The position numbers were made by a program, and so were the translations under genes. From positions 93,884,862 to 93,948,861 of the forward strand of contig NC_065535.1 in the NCBI RefSeq assembly GCF_932294415.1: 64,000 nucleotides of DNA, read 5' to 3'. Shown here piece by piece: positions 1-11,358 of this stretch. Each line of letters starts with the position of its first letter. Position 1 is the stretch's first letter. This DNA comes from Quercus robur (taxonomy: Eukaryota; Streptophyta; Magnoliopsida; Fagales; Fagaceae). Below the pieces are notes generated by a model that did no database searches, was not told where the DNA came from, and worked only from the letters and a program-made list of their open reading frames with translations.

Positions 1-156
1 AAATTCCCCAATATGTTGTAATTTAATCACAATTATTTACTAAATATTCCCAATAATTAATCATAATATTACTAGTCATTATAGATATTTTTTCTTAAGT
101 AGATTCATGATCTTATATAAATGTGTCCTAATATTAATTTAAAAAAATAAAAAAAA

Positions 157-640
157 CTAGCAAATAATCACAATATACTAACAAATAAATTAATCACAAT
201 ATTTACACTAACAAATAAGAAAAACAAAACTTTTCCTAATATGTTCTAAATTTTTCTTAAAAAAATAAACCTAGCAAATAATCACAATATACTAACAAAT
301 AGATTAATCTCAATATTTACACTAACAAATAAGAAAAACAAAACTTTTCCTAATATGTTCTAACTTTTTCTTAAAAAAAAAAAAACCTAGCAAATAATCA
401 CAATATACTAACAAATAAATTGATCACAATATTTACACTAACAAATAAGAAAAACAAAACTTTTCCTAATATGTTCTAAATTTTTCTTAAAAAAAAAACC
501 TAGCAAATAATCACAATATACTAACAAATAAATTGATCACAATATTTACACTAACAAATAAGAAAAACAAAACTTTTCCTAATATGTTCTAAATTTTTCT
601 TTAAAAAAAAAACCTAACAAATAATCACAATATTGTAAAA
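157..640. repeat. Minisatellite, ~114-bp unit, about 4.2 copies
   Basis: Units start with CTAGCAAATAATCAC or a one-base variant at about 157, 271, 387, 500 and 614, so the period is 113-116 bp. Each unit holds three short sub-motifs (ACTAACAAATAA, TTTTCCTAATATGTTCT and an A-run) and the A-run accounts for the length differences. The last unit is cut short at about 640. No coding potential is visible. Confidence 0.9.
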
Positions 641-983
641 ATATTACCTGAGAGTGTTGTGTGAGATGTCCAAGGTCTGTGAGTGCAAGTGAGTTTAGAG
701 AACTTGTTTCATAGAGGTAAGAGTTGAGTGAAGTTTGTGAATATAGAGGTTGTGTTTCTGAATATGGAGAACATATTCACAATACAGAGAAATTATGAGA
801 CCCCACGACAAGGAAGGACAAGTCCAGCTGGGACCCACAGACACATGGAGGGTTGGGGACTGATGCTGCTGTGAGGGGACTGTTATGCCCACGTGATGTT
901 GCTGCTGTGGGGAGCTAATGCTGTGGGATGGGAGTGGTGACCCAGGGAACTGATGGAACTGAAGCTGGTAGTGAGTGACACAA
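641..983. other. No gene seen; lead-in to hairpin array
   Basis: This stretch is less AT-rich than its surroundings. It has an open frame on the - strand (about 695-1048) that runs into the hairpin units and shows no domain I recognise. I do not call it a gene. Confidence 0.5.
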
Positions 984-1149
984 AGAAATCGAGTCCAAAG
1001 GACTCGGTTTCTAAGCTTAAAAAACGAGTTTACTGAACTTGTTTTCAAAGCCTTGAAACCGAGTTTATTGTACTCGGTTTCTAGGCTTTGAAATCGAGTT
1101 CAGTGAACTTGTTTTTCAAGCTTAGAAACCGAGTCCATTGGACTCGGTT
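984..1149. repeat. Hairpin array 1: five palindromic units at 36-bp spacing
   Basis: Five 24-26-bp imperfect palindromes of the form AAACCGAGTCC-n-GGACTCGGTTT start at about 984, 1020, 1055, 1091 and 1127. They are separated by ~10-bp linkers that are also near-palindromic (for example CTAAGCTTAA). The inner stem bases change on both sides together: CC pairs with GG in units 1 and 5, and TC pairs with GA in unit 4. A second array of the same type lies at 1380-1544. This may be the subterminal region of a DNA transposon, but no terminal repeat pair was found. Confidence 0.85.
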
Positions 1150-1379
1150 AGGCTAATGCAGTACTGCGCGTAGGCTTTCGTACATACATTTGAATTCTCT
1201 TGCTTTTGTCAATTTTTCCCTGCACCTTCTGATTTCATTTTTTCTTGTTCTTGAGTCTTCTAATCAATTGCAATTCATTTTTTCTTGTTCTTATTGAGTG
1301 TTGGAACAACTGGTTTTTGTCAATTTTTCCCTACACCTTCTGATTTTTGAGTCAAGAACGACTGGTTTTGCAGACAAAA

Positions 1380-1544
1380 AAACTGAGTTCAAAGGAGTTG
1401 GTTTCTAAGCCTGGAAAACAAGTTCATTGAACTCGGTTTTCAAGCCTGGAAACCGAGTCCAATGGACTTGGTTTTAAAGCCTGGAAACCGAGTTCATTAA
1501 ACTCGTTTTCTAGGCTTGGAAACCGACAACGTTGAACTCGATTT
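1380..1544. repeat. Hairpin array 2: five palindromic units at ~35-bp spacing
   Basis: Units start at about 1380, 1416, 1449, 1485 and 1519, with the same AAACCGAGT..ACTCGGTTT design as the array at 984-1149. Linkers are of the AAGCCTGG type. The 230 bp between the arrays holds a second internal repeat (TCAATTTTTCCCT followed by ACCTTCTGATTT at about 1209 and 1320). So the whole 984-1544 block looks like two diverged copies of one ~400-bp module. Confidence 0.85.
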
Positions 1545-2015
1545 CTGCCTACGTGGCCACTCCGCCAACTGAAAGCTGCTGGCAAATGATAAAATAAAAA
1601 ACCCAGAAATCGACCCTGCTTAACTCGAATTGCTAGAAACCAAAATAGTTTAAAACATTTCCTAACTAATGATATTGTTTGGGTTTTGTTGTTATTTTCT
1701 AAAAAATCCCCGTTTTAAGTGTTGTTCTTTAGGTACCTCTTTTAAGATTCAACCATGTAACTACTTAACTAAAAAATACATTTTTATCCTATGAGAAAAA
1801 ATCTACATGATAGAATTTTAAGAAGAGAACTTAAAGAATAACACTTAACTATTGTATCTAAGTTTTACAAAAAAATAAAATAAAATAAAAAAACCAACAA
1901 TATTAACTATGATTTATACTTAAGGAACAAATTGAATATTTTTGAAAATAATTGGTAGTGTTTGGATTTAGCCCAAATACTAGGGGTGTTCTATTTTAAA
2001 TTGGTAAAAGTGCTA

Positions 2016-2018
<3 letters not shown>

Positions 2019-2046
<28 letters not shown>
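2019..2046. repeat. (AT)14 microsatellite
   Basis: A perfect AT dinucleotide run that ends exactly where the duplicated 1.4-kb segment (copy A) begins. The 1545-2018 stretch before it is AT-rich and shows nothing else I can name. Confidence 0.95.
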
Positions 2047-2048
<2 letters not shown>

Positions 2049-2522
2049 CTAGTTATGGCAGCACGTACTTACTGTGAAAAAAGAACAATGATTAAGGTTA
2101 ATTTTAGATTTTATTTGTATCACAAAAAAAGATATAAATCATTTAATTTTTAAAGTACACAAAGATTTACATTATTTAAAAGAGACATTAATTTTAAGAA
2201 TTTTGATAATTATATTATAAAAAGTTAATCTCATTCATATAAGAATTTCGATCAACCACAAAGTTATAGGGTAGCTATTAAACATATAAATATCTATTTT
2301 ACTATAATAGTTTTTTAGTACCTATTTGCTAAAGTTAATACATTCACTCACTAAAAACTTCTAAGAATGATAATGAATATCATCATCTTACAACAATGAA
2401 CAATTGAGTTTTGCTAAGAAAAAAAAAGATAACAAAAGGCATGTGTCATCGAATTTTCCATTAGATAAATTATAAGTTTCAAAAATTTAAACCAAAAAAA
2501 TCAATGTTCTTTAGATAAAAAT

Positions 2523-2875
2523 TGTTGTGGGGACCACAATTTGATTTCTTATAACCACTCTAAAAACAGGCCAGCATGGTGTGATGTTGAATGCCATAAA
2601 AGATTTGAGTGTGTCTTCCTCATCATCAATTGGATTTGAGGTAAAATGGCATTGCTCACGGTCCAACAAATGGTATCAGAGCCAAGGTCATAGGTTCGAG
2701 TTACAGGAGTGTCATTGTGAGGGAGGGATTGTTGGAGGGACTACAATTTGACTCTCTACAACCACTCTAAAAACAGGCTCGCGTGACGTGATGTCGAATG
2801 CTATAAAAGATTTGAGTGTGTCTTCTTCATCACCAATTGGTTTTGAGGTAGAATGACACAATTCACAGTCTAACA
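2523..2875 (+). mobile_element. TRIM (miniature LTR retrotransposon), whole
   Basis: Two 146-bp LTRs at 2523-2668 and 2730-2875 each begin TGTTG and end AACA. Next to the first is a primer-binding site TGGTATCAGAGCC at 2671-2683, complementary to initiator tRNA-Met. Before the second is a purine tract GTGAGGGAGGGA at about 2717-2728. The 5-bp target duplication AAAAT flanks the element (2518-2522 and 2876-2880). Copy B of the host segment has a single AAAAT at this place, which is the empty site. The element carries no protein and would depend on another element's enzymes. The LTRs differ at roughly one site in ten, so it is not very recent. Confidence 0.93.
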
Positions 2876-3463
2876 AAAATAAAACACATTATATCATCAT
2901 TCCAACTTTCCAAGAATTTCTACTTTCTTAAACTCAAAATATGTAAAGAAAATTTTTGAGGTGTTAAAATTTAGTGGGAGTATTCTAAACATTACACAAT
3001 AAAATATTTTAAGAATCATAAACTTTCATTAGGGTTTAGATGAGAGAATAACAATATATATTTGCTATTTTCCAAAATATAAAGGGAAAAATTGCTAGAA
3101 TTTAAAGTTTAAGAAGGAATTGTAAACTACTTCAAACATAAAGGATGAAAAGTTTTTTTTTATGCTAAGTTTTTGTTTTTGTTTTTGTGTGGAAAACCAT
3201 GTGGTTTAACTTAAAAATGGTGCGCAAGGAAAAAAAATACAAAAAGTCAACCTAAGAAAATTGTATGTGAAACAGTGAATTTTAGTTCAACAAAGCTGAC
3301 TAAACCAACAAAAAATTTCTAAAACATAACATAATGGCACAACGTTTTTATATTACCTTTATAATTTTGTTATATTTTATTTTGAATTATAAATAATTGA
3401 CAGCTCAACAGTTTTGAAAATATTGTGACGAAAACAAGATGTCTTCACATTTTCACAAAAAAA

Positions 3464-3631
3464 TGCTATGTCCACAACATTTTTACAACAAATCATAAGT
3501 AGTAAGTTGTTACAGGTTGTTATTGGCGGGTAAAAAAGTTGTTTCATTGGTAAGTTTAAATTGGAACCAAAAACAATTTATCATCTATAATTTGTTATAA
3601 AAGTATTGTGAAAAATATTATGGATATAACA
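3464..3631. mobile_element. MITE-like inverted repeat, ~168 bp (in copy A)
   Basis: The left end TGCTATGTCCACAACATTTT pairs with the right end, whose reverse complement starts TGTTATATCCATAATATTTT. The centre (GTTGTTATTGGCGGG) is shared with the copy at 9928-10096. It is present in both copies of the duplicated segment and therefore predates the duplication. I could not fix a target-site duplication, so its superfamily is not assigned. Confidence 0.6.
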
Positions 3632-3812
3632 CTTTTTTTTCATAATAACTTTATTTTTAGTTGTGGTTGGTTCTAGTATGATATTTTATTATTTAATTTC
3701 TACTTATAAAGAATTAACACCTCAACAATTGTGGAAATATTGTGCCAATTTGTTGTTTAATATTTTATTGTAATGTGAAACGACGAGAATTGGACAAACC
3801 AAAAATAACGTT

Positions 3813-4664
3813 TAATAATCATCGGTAAATATTAAATGCCAGTACTTTCGGAGAAGAAAATTTTACCCTCTTTGATTATAGAGTTTTGCTAATAGCAAAA
3901 ACTATTTTACAACATTTTTTACAAAGTGTTGATATGGTCAACTTTTTATTGGTTTTTATCTAGATCCACCATTAATATTACTTTTTCATTTACTAACAAT
4001 CACTTAACACATCAACTTATACTCTTTCTTTTGAGTCTTGAAGAGGTATCATCCAAAGATTCCAAACTACAACATTCAATGATCACTGTAGGATCAGTTT
4101 TGTTCTTTTCGCATCCCTAAAGATAAAATTGTCCTATTAATTTGGACTTACTCAACAATTTAAAAATGAAGGCAAATTTTTAATAGGCAAAGTTATCCTC
4201 CAAACTGATGTAGAGGAATGCCCTTCAACTCGACTAATAAAATAATTCACATCAATATAGTCCTGTGTGAAGCCAATCTAATGGTCATTGTTGCTTTCAA
4301 AATTCTTAACTCCTACTCCATCTTTTCTTCAACCAGCTATAAGTAGAAAAGTGAAATAAAACAATGTCACTGATAATCTTTTAATTTATTTTTGTGGCGT
4401 TTTTGCTGCTAACTATCCTAGTTATAATGTGGGCTACTAAGAATGTTTAAAAACCAAGAATTTATGGTATAAACAAAACAACCCCATTCAATTAGACGTA
4501 GAAAAACTCAGAGGAGAAGAAGAAAAGGGGAGGGTCCATGAATTTAAGTAGAAAGAAGCAATAAATGAGACACTGACAGAGCGTGAAAGAGAGAGACCGA
4601 GAGACTTGAGAGAGAAGAGAGACCGAGAGTCAGTGAGAACGAGAGATTATGTGGGTGTATGAAA
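3813..4664. other. Intergenic, no gene seen
   Basis: AT-rich sequence with no domain I recognise. At 3890-4010 there is repetitive text of the TTTTACAACATTTTTTACAAAGTG type, like the MITE-like repeats nearby. 4555-4650 is a purine-rich GAGAGA tract leading into the tandem repeat that follows. Confidence 0.5.
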
Positions 4665-4935
4665 ATTACACGGTACTTGACCTTGCAGATATAAAGTTAA
4701 AAAAAAAAAAAAAAAACACCACGGTACTTTATCTTTCAGATCTAAAGTATTGTTAAAAAATTTCGCGGTACTTCATCTTTAGATATAAAATTTTGTTAAT
4801 AAATACACGGTACTTTATCTTTCAGATATAAAGTATTGTTAAAAAAATTACACGATACTTTATCTTGCAGATATAAAGTTTTATTAAAAAAATACCCTTC
4901 TTTCAGATTTAAGTTTTGTTAAAAAAATAACTGGA
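4665..4935. repeat. Tandem repeat, ~45-50-bp unit, five to six copies
   Basis: The repeated core is GGTACTTTATCTTTCAGATATAAAGT followed by TTGTTAAAAAAAT-type A-runs, at about 4672, 4722, 4768, 4809 and 4855, with a decayed last copy to 4935. ACTTTAT and ATAAAGT inside each core can pair, so each unit is a small hairpin. Confidence 0.8.
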
Positions 4936-5644
4936 CCATTTTTAAGTTTTTTTGGGGTAATTATCATATTATATGGGCTGAATCGCAGTTGTGGACGGAA
5001 CAAACTCAACAAAGCACTGCTATCAAAAAAAAAAAAAAAAAAAAATCAACAAAGCACTGATTTTACAATAATGTAACTCACATTCAACACTTTTATTTTT
5101 TTAAAATAAAATTGGATTCAATTAAAACTTTCATTCAACACTTATATTGTTTGAACTAGTTATGGCAGCATGTGGAAGACACTTGCTTGCCATGAAAAAA
5201 GAACAATGATTAAAGTCAATTTTAGATTTTATCCGTATCACAAAAAAAGAAGGTATAAATCATTTAATCTTTAAAGTATATAAATATTTACATTAATTAA
5301 AAGAGGAATTAATTTTAAGAATTTTGATCATTTTGTCATAAAACTTTAATCTCATTCTTATAAGAATTTTGATTAGCTATTTAACATATAAATATCTATT
5401 TTACTATAACAATTTTTTAGTACCTATTTGCTAAAGTTAATATATCAACTTACTAAAAACTTCTAAGAATAATAATGAATATCATCATCTTCCAACAATA
5501 AACAGCTAAATTTTGCTATAAAAAATAAAATAAAATAACAGAAGTCATGTGTCATCGAATTTTCTATTAGATAAATTATAAGTTTTGAAAATTTCAATCT
5601 AGAAAATCAATGTTCTTAGATAAAAATAAAACACCATATATCAT

Positions 5645-8600
5645 TGTGGGCCAGAAAATTCATGGCCCAGGCCCGCCCTATATCAAGGCCCAGGGCCTGA
5701 TCTGAGGAGACTTATTGTCAAGAAGGAGTTTAATGCACGGATAGGATAAGTGAAAAGACTGCCCATACTGTAGTAGATAACTCTGTGCCTGACAAGCCCC
5801 TATTCTTGACCAAGCTATTCAACCTTTACGTTTACTCCCAACCACTTGAGGTATGGGCGGATAGGACAAGTCTTCTGCCCCGAAGGTAAAGCTCACACGT
5901 GGACCCTAAAGAGAGGAAGGAATACGAGTATAAAAGGAAACGAAAGCCAAGAGAAGAGGGGGGGGGGGAAGAAAAAGGAGAAGGGTAAGAACTTAGTGCT
6001 CCTCGGACTAAGTCTGAGGAGTCCAGCCCCTCAGGCTACGACGCTGTAGGGCTTGGATGTTCAGGCTGAACCCTTTTTTACATGAGTCCCCCTAAAATCA
6101 GGACCGGACCATCACCCCGTGATCAAAGGCAAGCCTTTTAAGCCCATTCTCTACAACTCATATTGTGAGGGATCTTTCATGTGCGAGCCCAACGTCATTC
6201 TTGGGCCGTTAAATAATCGTGTCCCTACAATTGGCGCCATCTGTGGGAAGGCTTGCGCATTGGCTCAGGTGGCGGTGAAGTCACCTCTCTAGCAAGTAGA
6301 GATTCGCAGGATTTCCTCCCTCCCCGACGACATGTAGTTGTTGCTCCGACATAAACTTCTGCCGGGGGCTATGCCCTGCAGTGCCAACGACGCGGGCAGC
6401 TCTAGGGGCTTCCAGCCTCAAACCAACTTTCCCCGCCATGGTCTAGGGGCTGACCTTCGAAAAACAAATAAATACACTCAAAAGAAAAAACTACAAGTTT
6501 TGGACAGAACCAAGGCCTTGCATGGTCCTCGGACTCAAGCCTATGGGGAAACCAAGTACACAAAGAAAAAACTACAAGTTTTGGACAGAACCAAGGCCTT
6601 GCATGGTCCTCGGACTTAAGCCTATGGGGAAACCAAGTACACAGAGAAAAAACTACAAGTTTTGGACAGAACCAAGACCTTGCATGGTCCTCGGACTCAA
6701 GCCTATGGGGAAACCAAGTACGCAGAGAAAAAATTACAAGTTTTGGACAGAACCAAGGCCTTGCATGGTCCTCGGACTCAAGCCTATGGGGAAACCAAGT
6801 ACGCAAAGAAAAAACTACAAGTTTTGGACAGAACCAAGGCCTTGCATGGTCCTCGGACTCAATCTTATGGGAAACCAAGTACACAGAGAAAAAACTACAA
6901 GTTTTGGACAGAACCAAGGCCTTGCATGGTCCTCGGACTCAAGCCTATGGGGAAACCAAGTACGCAGAGAAAAAACTACAAGTTTTGGACAGAACCAAGG
7001 CCTTGCATGGTCCTCGGACTCAAGCCTATGGGGAAACCAAGTACGCAGAGAAAAAATTACAAGTTTTGGATAGAACCAAGGCCTTGCATGGTCTTCGGAC
7101 TCAAGCCTATGGGGAAACCAAGTACGCAGAGAAAAAACTACAAGTTTTGGACAGAATTAAGGCCTTGCATGGTCCTCGGACTCAAGCCTATGGGGAAACC
7201 AAGTACACAGAGAAAAAACTACAAGTTTTGGACAGAATCAAGGCCTTGCATGGTCCTCGGACTCAAGCCCATGGGGAAACCAACTACTTAAAAGAAAAAC
7301 TACATTACATGGACCTTAGAATCTATCCGAGGAGAACTCTTCATTAACAATTGGGTTAATTCCTAAATTGCATGGATTCTCAAGTCTGCTCTCGGATCCT
7401 CAACACCAAAGGGAATGATGCAATATAGAGCAATATGTTACCAAAAACACAACCGGAGTCCCTTGCTGCTCGGTTACCCCCTCGGATGAATTATTTAGAG
7501 TTTATCGTTCTCGGATGGTCTCCTCGCACTTATTACAAAATATTCAGCTGTTATCTCGGTTAGTTTCCTAAGTTTAATTTACTGTGAATTATCGTTATTA
7601 TGCCTGGTAATGTCGGTAGATTAAAATTAGTTGGACTATTTTTTAAGGTTTCTTGCTCTAAGTATCATTGAAGAAAAACACACATGGAGCACACCCATTC
7701 ACAAAGTAGTGTTGCAAAAAAGAAAAATATTCAAAACGAATAAATAAATTTCCCTTTTATTAAAACAAAGAGATAGCACAGCGTATAGTGAAAAGCTGAA
7801 ATCAGCTTATAGCTAAGTACATAATCGAAAAGAAAGATACAAGAGAATAAGATAAAGCCGAGGAGGCAGTACAGATGAGAGGTTGGCTGTTGCTTCAAGA
7901 CTTTGTTCTTCCTCAACACTTTTACATGCCCATAACTCAGGCAGCAAAAGAACCCAGCATGGGACCTGCACCGTTGAAGAAAAGGTGCAGAGAGAGCCCA
8001 GCTTTGGGCTAGCGCAGTTGAAGAAAAGGTGCAGGGAGCCCAACTTGAGGCCCACACCGTTGAAGAGAAGGTGCCGGGAACCGGAAGTTGAGGAGCCTAC
8101 ACCAAAATTTGCCTGCGACAAGGCAGACGGCGCTGATGGCGGAAAATCTTTCTTCTAACACACCAAAAATCTGGCGTGACCAGAACCTACTTCGGATTTT
8201 GACTAAAAGAGGGGAAAACACCGTCCCCACCATGTCTAAGCGGAAAGACACCTTAAATCTGTGCCTCCCCTGCCCAGACCACATCACTTTGCGTCTTGGA
8301 AGGGTTCGGTGCCTCTGTGGCGGATGAAGTTCCTCCATCTCCACCCAAGCCTCAAACATACGGCGCAAAGGGAAGATGACACCGGAGGAGGGAACTGGGT
8401 ATGGACAAAGGGTTATGATTCTGAAGAGAGCGGAAGGATTTATATGCCAGGAGAGCAACCACTTGTCTTACTTATATAAAGGGTGAGGAGGGGTCATTTA
8501 GTTTAATTTGAGCAGATTCCCAAGACGCGCTGCAGACAAGGCAGCTCTGGCTCAATTTCCCACACCATCCACAACCGTAGGATCTCAAGATCCTCGGGAA

Positions 8601-9353
8601 GACGCGCTTCGATTGCTGAAACTTCAGGGTACTCGCGAATGAAGGGATGACTCTTGACTTGGCACGTCTCCCATGCAGAATTTGAACGAGTCGTGATGTG
8701 GGCCCAAAGTCATCAAAACCCTCCTCCCCAACTAAAAGTCGGGCAGCAGGATTTTGAGGGGCTATTGTGGGCCAGAAAATTCATGGCCCAGGCCCGCCCT
8801 ATATCAAGGCCCAGGGCCTGATCTGAGGAGACCTATTGTCAAGAAGGAGTTTAATGCACAGATAGGATAAGTGAAAAGACTGCCCATACTGTAGTAGATA
8901 ACTCTGTGCCTGACAAGTCCCTATTCTTGACCAAGCTATTCAACCTTTATGTCTACTCCCTACCACTTGAGGTATGGGCGGATAGGACAAGTCTTCTGCC
9001 CCAAAGGTAAAGCTCACACGTGGACCCTAAAGAGAGGAAGGAATACGAGTATAAAAGGAAACGAAAGCCAAGAGAAGAGGGGGGGGGGGGGGAAGAAAAA
9101 GGAGAAGGGGAAGAACTTAGTGCTCCTTGGACTAAGTCTGAGGAGTCCAGCCCCTCAGGCTACGACGCTGTAGGGCTTGGATGTTCAGGCTGAACCCTTT
9201 TTTACATGAGTCCCCCTAAAATCAGGATCGGACCATCGCCCCGTGATCAAAGGCAAGCCTTTTAAGCCCATTCTCTACAACTCATATTGTGAGGAATCTT
9301 TCATGTGCGAGCCCAACGTCATTCTTGGGCCGTTAAATAATCGTGTCCCTACA
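5645..9353 (+). mobile_element. Non-autonomous LTR retrotransposon (LARD-like), both LTRs present
   Basis: LTRs lie at 5645-6229 and 8766-9353 (585 and 588 bp, TG..CA, about 98% identical by eye). The target duplication ATCAT is at 5640-5644 and 9354-9358, and copy A of the host segment (near 2895-2905) shows the unoccupied ATCAT. A primer-binding-like TTGGCGCCATCTGTGGGAAG follows LTR 1 at 6231, and a purine-rich GAGGGGC precedes LTR 2. The 2.5-kb interior has no gag or pol I can recognise; it holds an 81-bp tandem array (6478-7296) and GC-richer text to 8765. The PBS style suggests the Ty3/Gypsy side, but that is uncertain. The high LTR identity implies a recent insertion, perhaps a million years or so. 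Confidence 0.92.
6478..7296. repeat. 81-bp tandem array inside the LTR element, ~10 copies
   Basis: The motif ACAAGTTTTGGACAGAA recurs at 6493, 6574, 6655, 6736, 6817, 6897, 6978, 7059, 7140 and 7221. The spacing is 81 bp with one 80-bp step. Because 81 is a multiple of three and the unit lacks stops in several frames, long open frames appear on both strands. They are a by-product of the repeat, not evidence of a protein. Confidence 0.95.
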
Positions 9354-9927
9354 ATCATCATTCCAACTTTCCAAGAATTACTATTATCTAAAACTCAAAA
9401 TATGTGAAGAAAATTTTTGAGATGTTAAAATTTAGTGGGAGTATTTTAGACATTACACAATAAAATATTTTAAAAATTATAAGCTTTCATTAGGGTTTAG
9501 CTAAGAGAATAACAATATAACATATTTGCTATTTTCCAAAATATTAAGGGAAAAATTGCTTGAATTTAAAGTTTAAGAATGAATTGTAAACTACCCCAAA
9601 CATAAAGGATAAAAAGTGTTTTTATGCTAAGTTTTTGTTTTTGTTTTTGTGCGTAAAACTATATGGTTTTACTTAAAAATGGTGCACAAAGAAAAAAAAA
9701 ATACAAAAATTCAACCCAAGAAAATTGTATGTGAAACAGTGAATTTTGGCTTAACAAAATTGACTAAACCAACAAAAAATTTCTAAAAACACAACATAAT
9801 GGCATAACATTTTTATAATATCTTTATAATTTTGTTATATTTTATTTTGACTTATAAAAAATTGACAGCTCAACAGTTTTGAAAATATTGCGACGAAAAT
9901 AAGATGTCTTAACATTTTCACAAAAAA

Positions 9928-10096
9928 TGCTATGTCTATGACATTTTCCACAACAAATCATAAGTAGTAGGTTGTTACATGTTGTTATTGGTGGGCAAAA
10001 AAGTTGTTTCAATGGTAAGTTTAAATTAGAACCTAGAACAATTTACCACCTATAATTTGTTATGAAAGTATTGTGAAAAATATTATGGATATAGCA
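9928..10096. mobile_element. MITE-like inverted repeat, second copy (in copy B)
   Basis: Counterpart of 3464-3631, with the same terminal TGCTATGTC / GATATAGCA ends. It was duplicated together with the 1.4-kb segment. Confidence 0.55.
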
Positions 10097-10275
10097 CTTC
10101 TTTTTTCACAATAACTTTATTTTTAGTTGTGGTTGGTTCCAGTATGATATTTTATCATTTAATTTAGACCTATAAGGAATTAACACCTTAACAATTGTGG
10201 AAATATTGTGCCAATTTGTTGTTTAATATTTTATTATAATGTGAAAAAGCGCAAATTGGACAAACAAAAAATAAT

Positions 10276-10721
10276 GTAGTAAATCTACTGCAGATTTACG
10301 CATTCACAAAAATAAAAAAAAAGTGGCCAACTAAACAATGAAAATTAAACAAGTCAAAACTACTGTAGTGAAGCTATGGTAGCTTTTCCCATTCACTCTT
10401 TTTATATATAGATTACTAAATTTGACTAAACCAAAAAAAAAAAAAAAGTCCATGAATTCAACAAAATATTACAACGTTTCCACATCTATTTTCAACCTTA
10501 GTGGATCTTAGTCTAATATTTTGTTATCTTATTTTGACCTATAAAGAATTTACACTACAGTAGTTGTAAAAATATTGTAATAACAACAAAATATCATGAC
10601 ATTTTCACAATACGATACTATTATTTTTAGTTGTGCTAGATCTTGGTATGATATTTTATTATTTTATTTTATTTTGATCCATAAGGAATTGACACATGTG
10701 TCACTCAACATTTTTACAATA
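10276..10721. other. Intergenic, no gene seen
   Basis: AT-rich repetitive text including AAATCTACTGCAGATTT (a small palindrome near 10284) and several copies of ATTTTATTTTGACC-type strings that also occur elsewhere in the window. No coding signal. Confidence 0.5.
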
Positions 10722-10906
10722 TCTCTATGTATACATTGTACTTACAACGTAAATTTATATTATAGACACATAAAAATTGGAAAATTTTGTACACATTTGC
10801 AAAATTTGTATAATATTTACCACTTTTTTTTCCTTTCAAATGTGTATAATATTTGCCACTTTTTATATGTCTACGATGTAAGCTTACATTGCATGTATAC
10901 AATAAA
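10722..10906. repeat. Fold-back repeat, ~185 bp
   Basis: A left arm starting CTATGTATACATTGTACTTAC can pair with a right arm ending GTAAGCTTACATTGCATGTATAC. The middle contains two further direct copies of GTATAATATTT.CCACTTTTT. It resembles a decayed MITE; no target duplication was found. Confidence 0.5.
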
Positions 10907-11358
10907 ATTTCAAAGATCCTTAAAAAACAAAAACAAAAACAAAGCTCAAACCAACTGCGTATTTGAAGGGGAAAAAAAAAAAAAGAAAAAAAAGGAAAAG
11001 AAAAGGTGCAGCTCACCAATTGAATAAACCAAAAACACTATTCATGGACCTATTACCTCTTTTTATATAGTTAATAGAAATAAATTAATTACTTAAAGAA
11101 AGTTTTTAATATTTTCAACCATTAGTTCTTTTGGGTGTAGTTATTAACTTATAAAATCTTGAGTTTGAATTGTATTAGATGCTTGGTTTTTAAACTTTGA
11201 TTTTAATTATTAGTAATTAATTTTTTTTTAAAATATTTACATATTTATGTTATGATTTTTCATACTTTTTTTTTTAAATTTTTTATTTACCCTATGATTT
11301 GACCACTATTGATCCAGTAACCCAACTAATAGTATATGTTTGTGAAGTTCCTTTCCTG

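Larger units (their letters stand above)
2047..3812 (+). repeat. Duplicated 1.4-kb segment, copy A (carries a TRIM)
   Basis: From AACTAGTTATGGCAGCA to about 3812 this segment matches 5154-10275 in the same orientation, at roughly 90% identity by eye, once the inserted elements are removed. Copy A carries a 353-bp TRIM at 2523-2875 that copy B lacks. Copy B carries a 3.7-kb LTR element that copy A lacks. Both copies contain the MITE-like inverted repeat at 3464-3631. I see no terminal inverted repeat or target duplication around the segment itself, so its nature (old transposon or segmental duplication) is open. Confidence 0.85.
5154..10275 (+). repeat. Duplicated 1.4-kb segment, copy B (split by an LTR element)
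   Basis: Copy B consists of 5154-5644 and 9354-10275, matching copy A at 2047-3812 in the same orientation. The interruption is the LTR element at 5645-9353. Within copy B the TRIM of copy A is absent, and the text reads straight through TTAGATAAAAATAAAAC. Confidence 0.85.

Noticed and set aside
695-1048. 117-codon frame on the - strand as a gene
   Set aside because: It overlaps the hairpin units, has no recognised domain and no splice or promoter context.
6478-7296. CRISPR-like regular repeats
   Set aside because: The units are contiguous without unique spacers and lie in a plant retroelement. The 36-bp hairpin arrays at 984-1544 likewise lack spacers and cas genes.
6402-7347. Several long overlapping open frames on both strands
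   Set aside because: They are by-products of an 81-bp (27-codon) tandem repeat inside an LTR element; no frame is favoured.
10596-11027. 143-codon frame rich in Tyr/Ile/Phe
   Set aside because: It runs through a fold-back repeat and an A/T-rich tract; the composition explains the frame.
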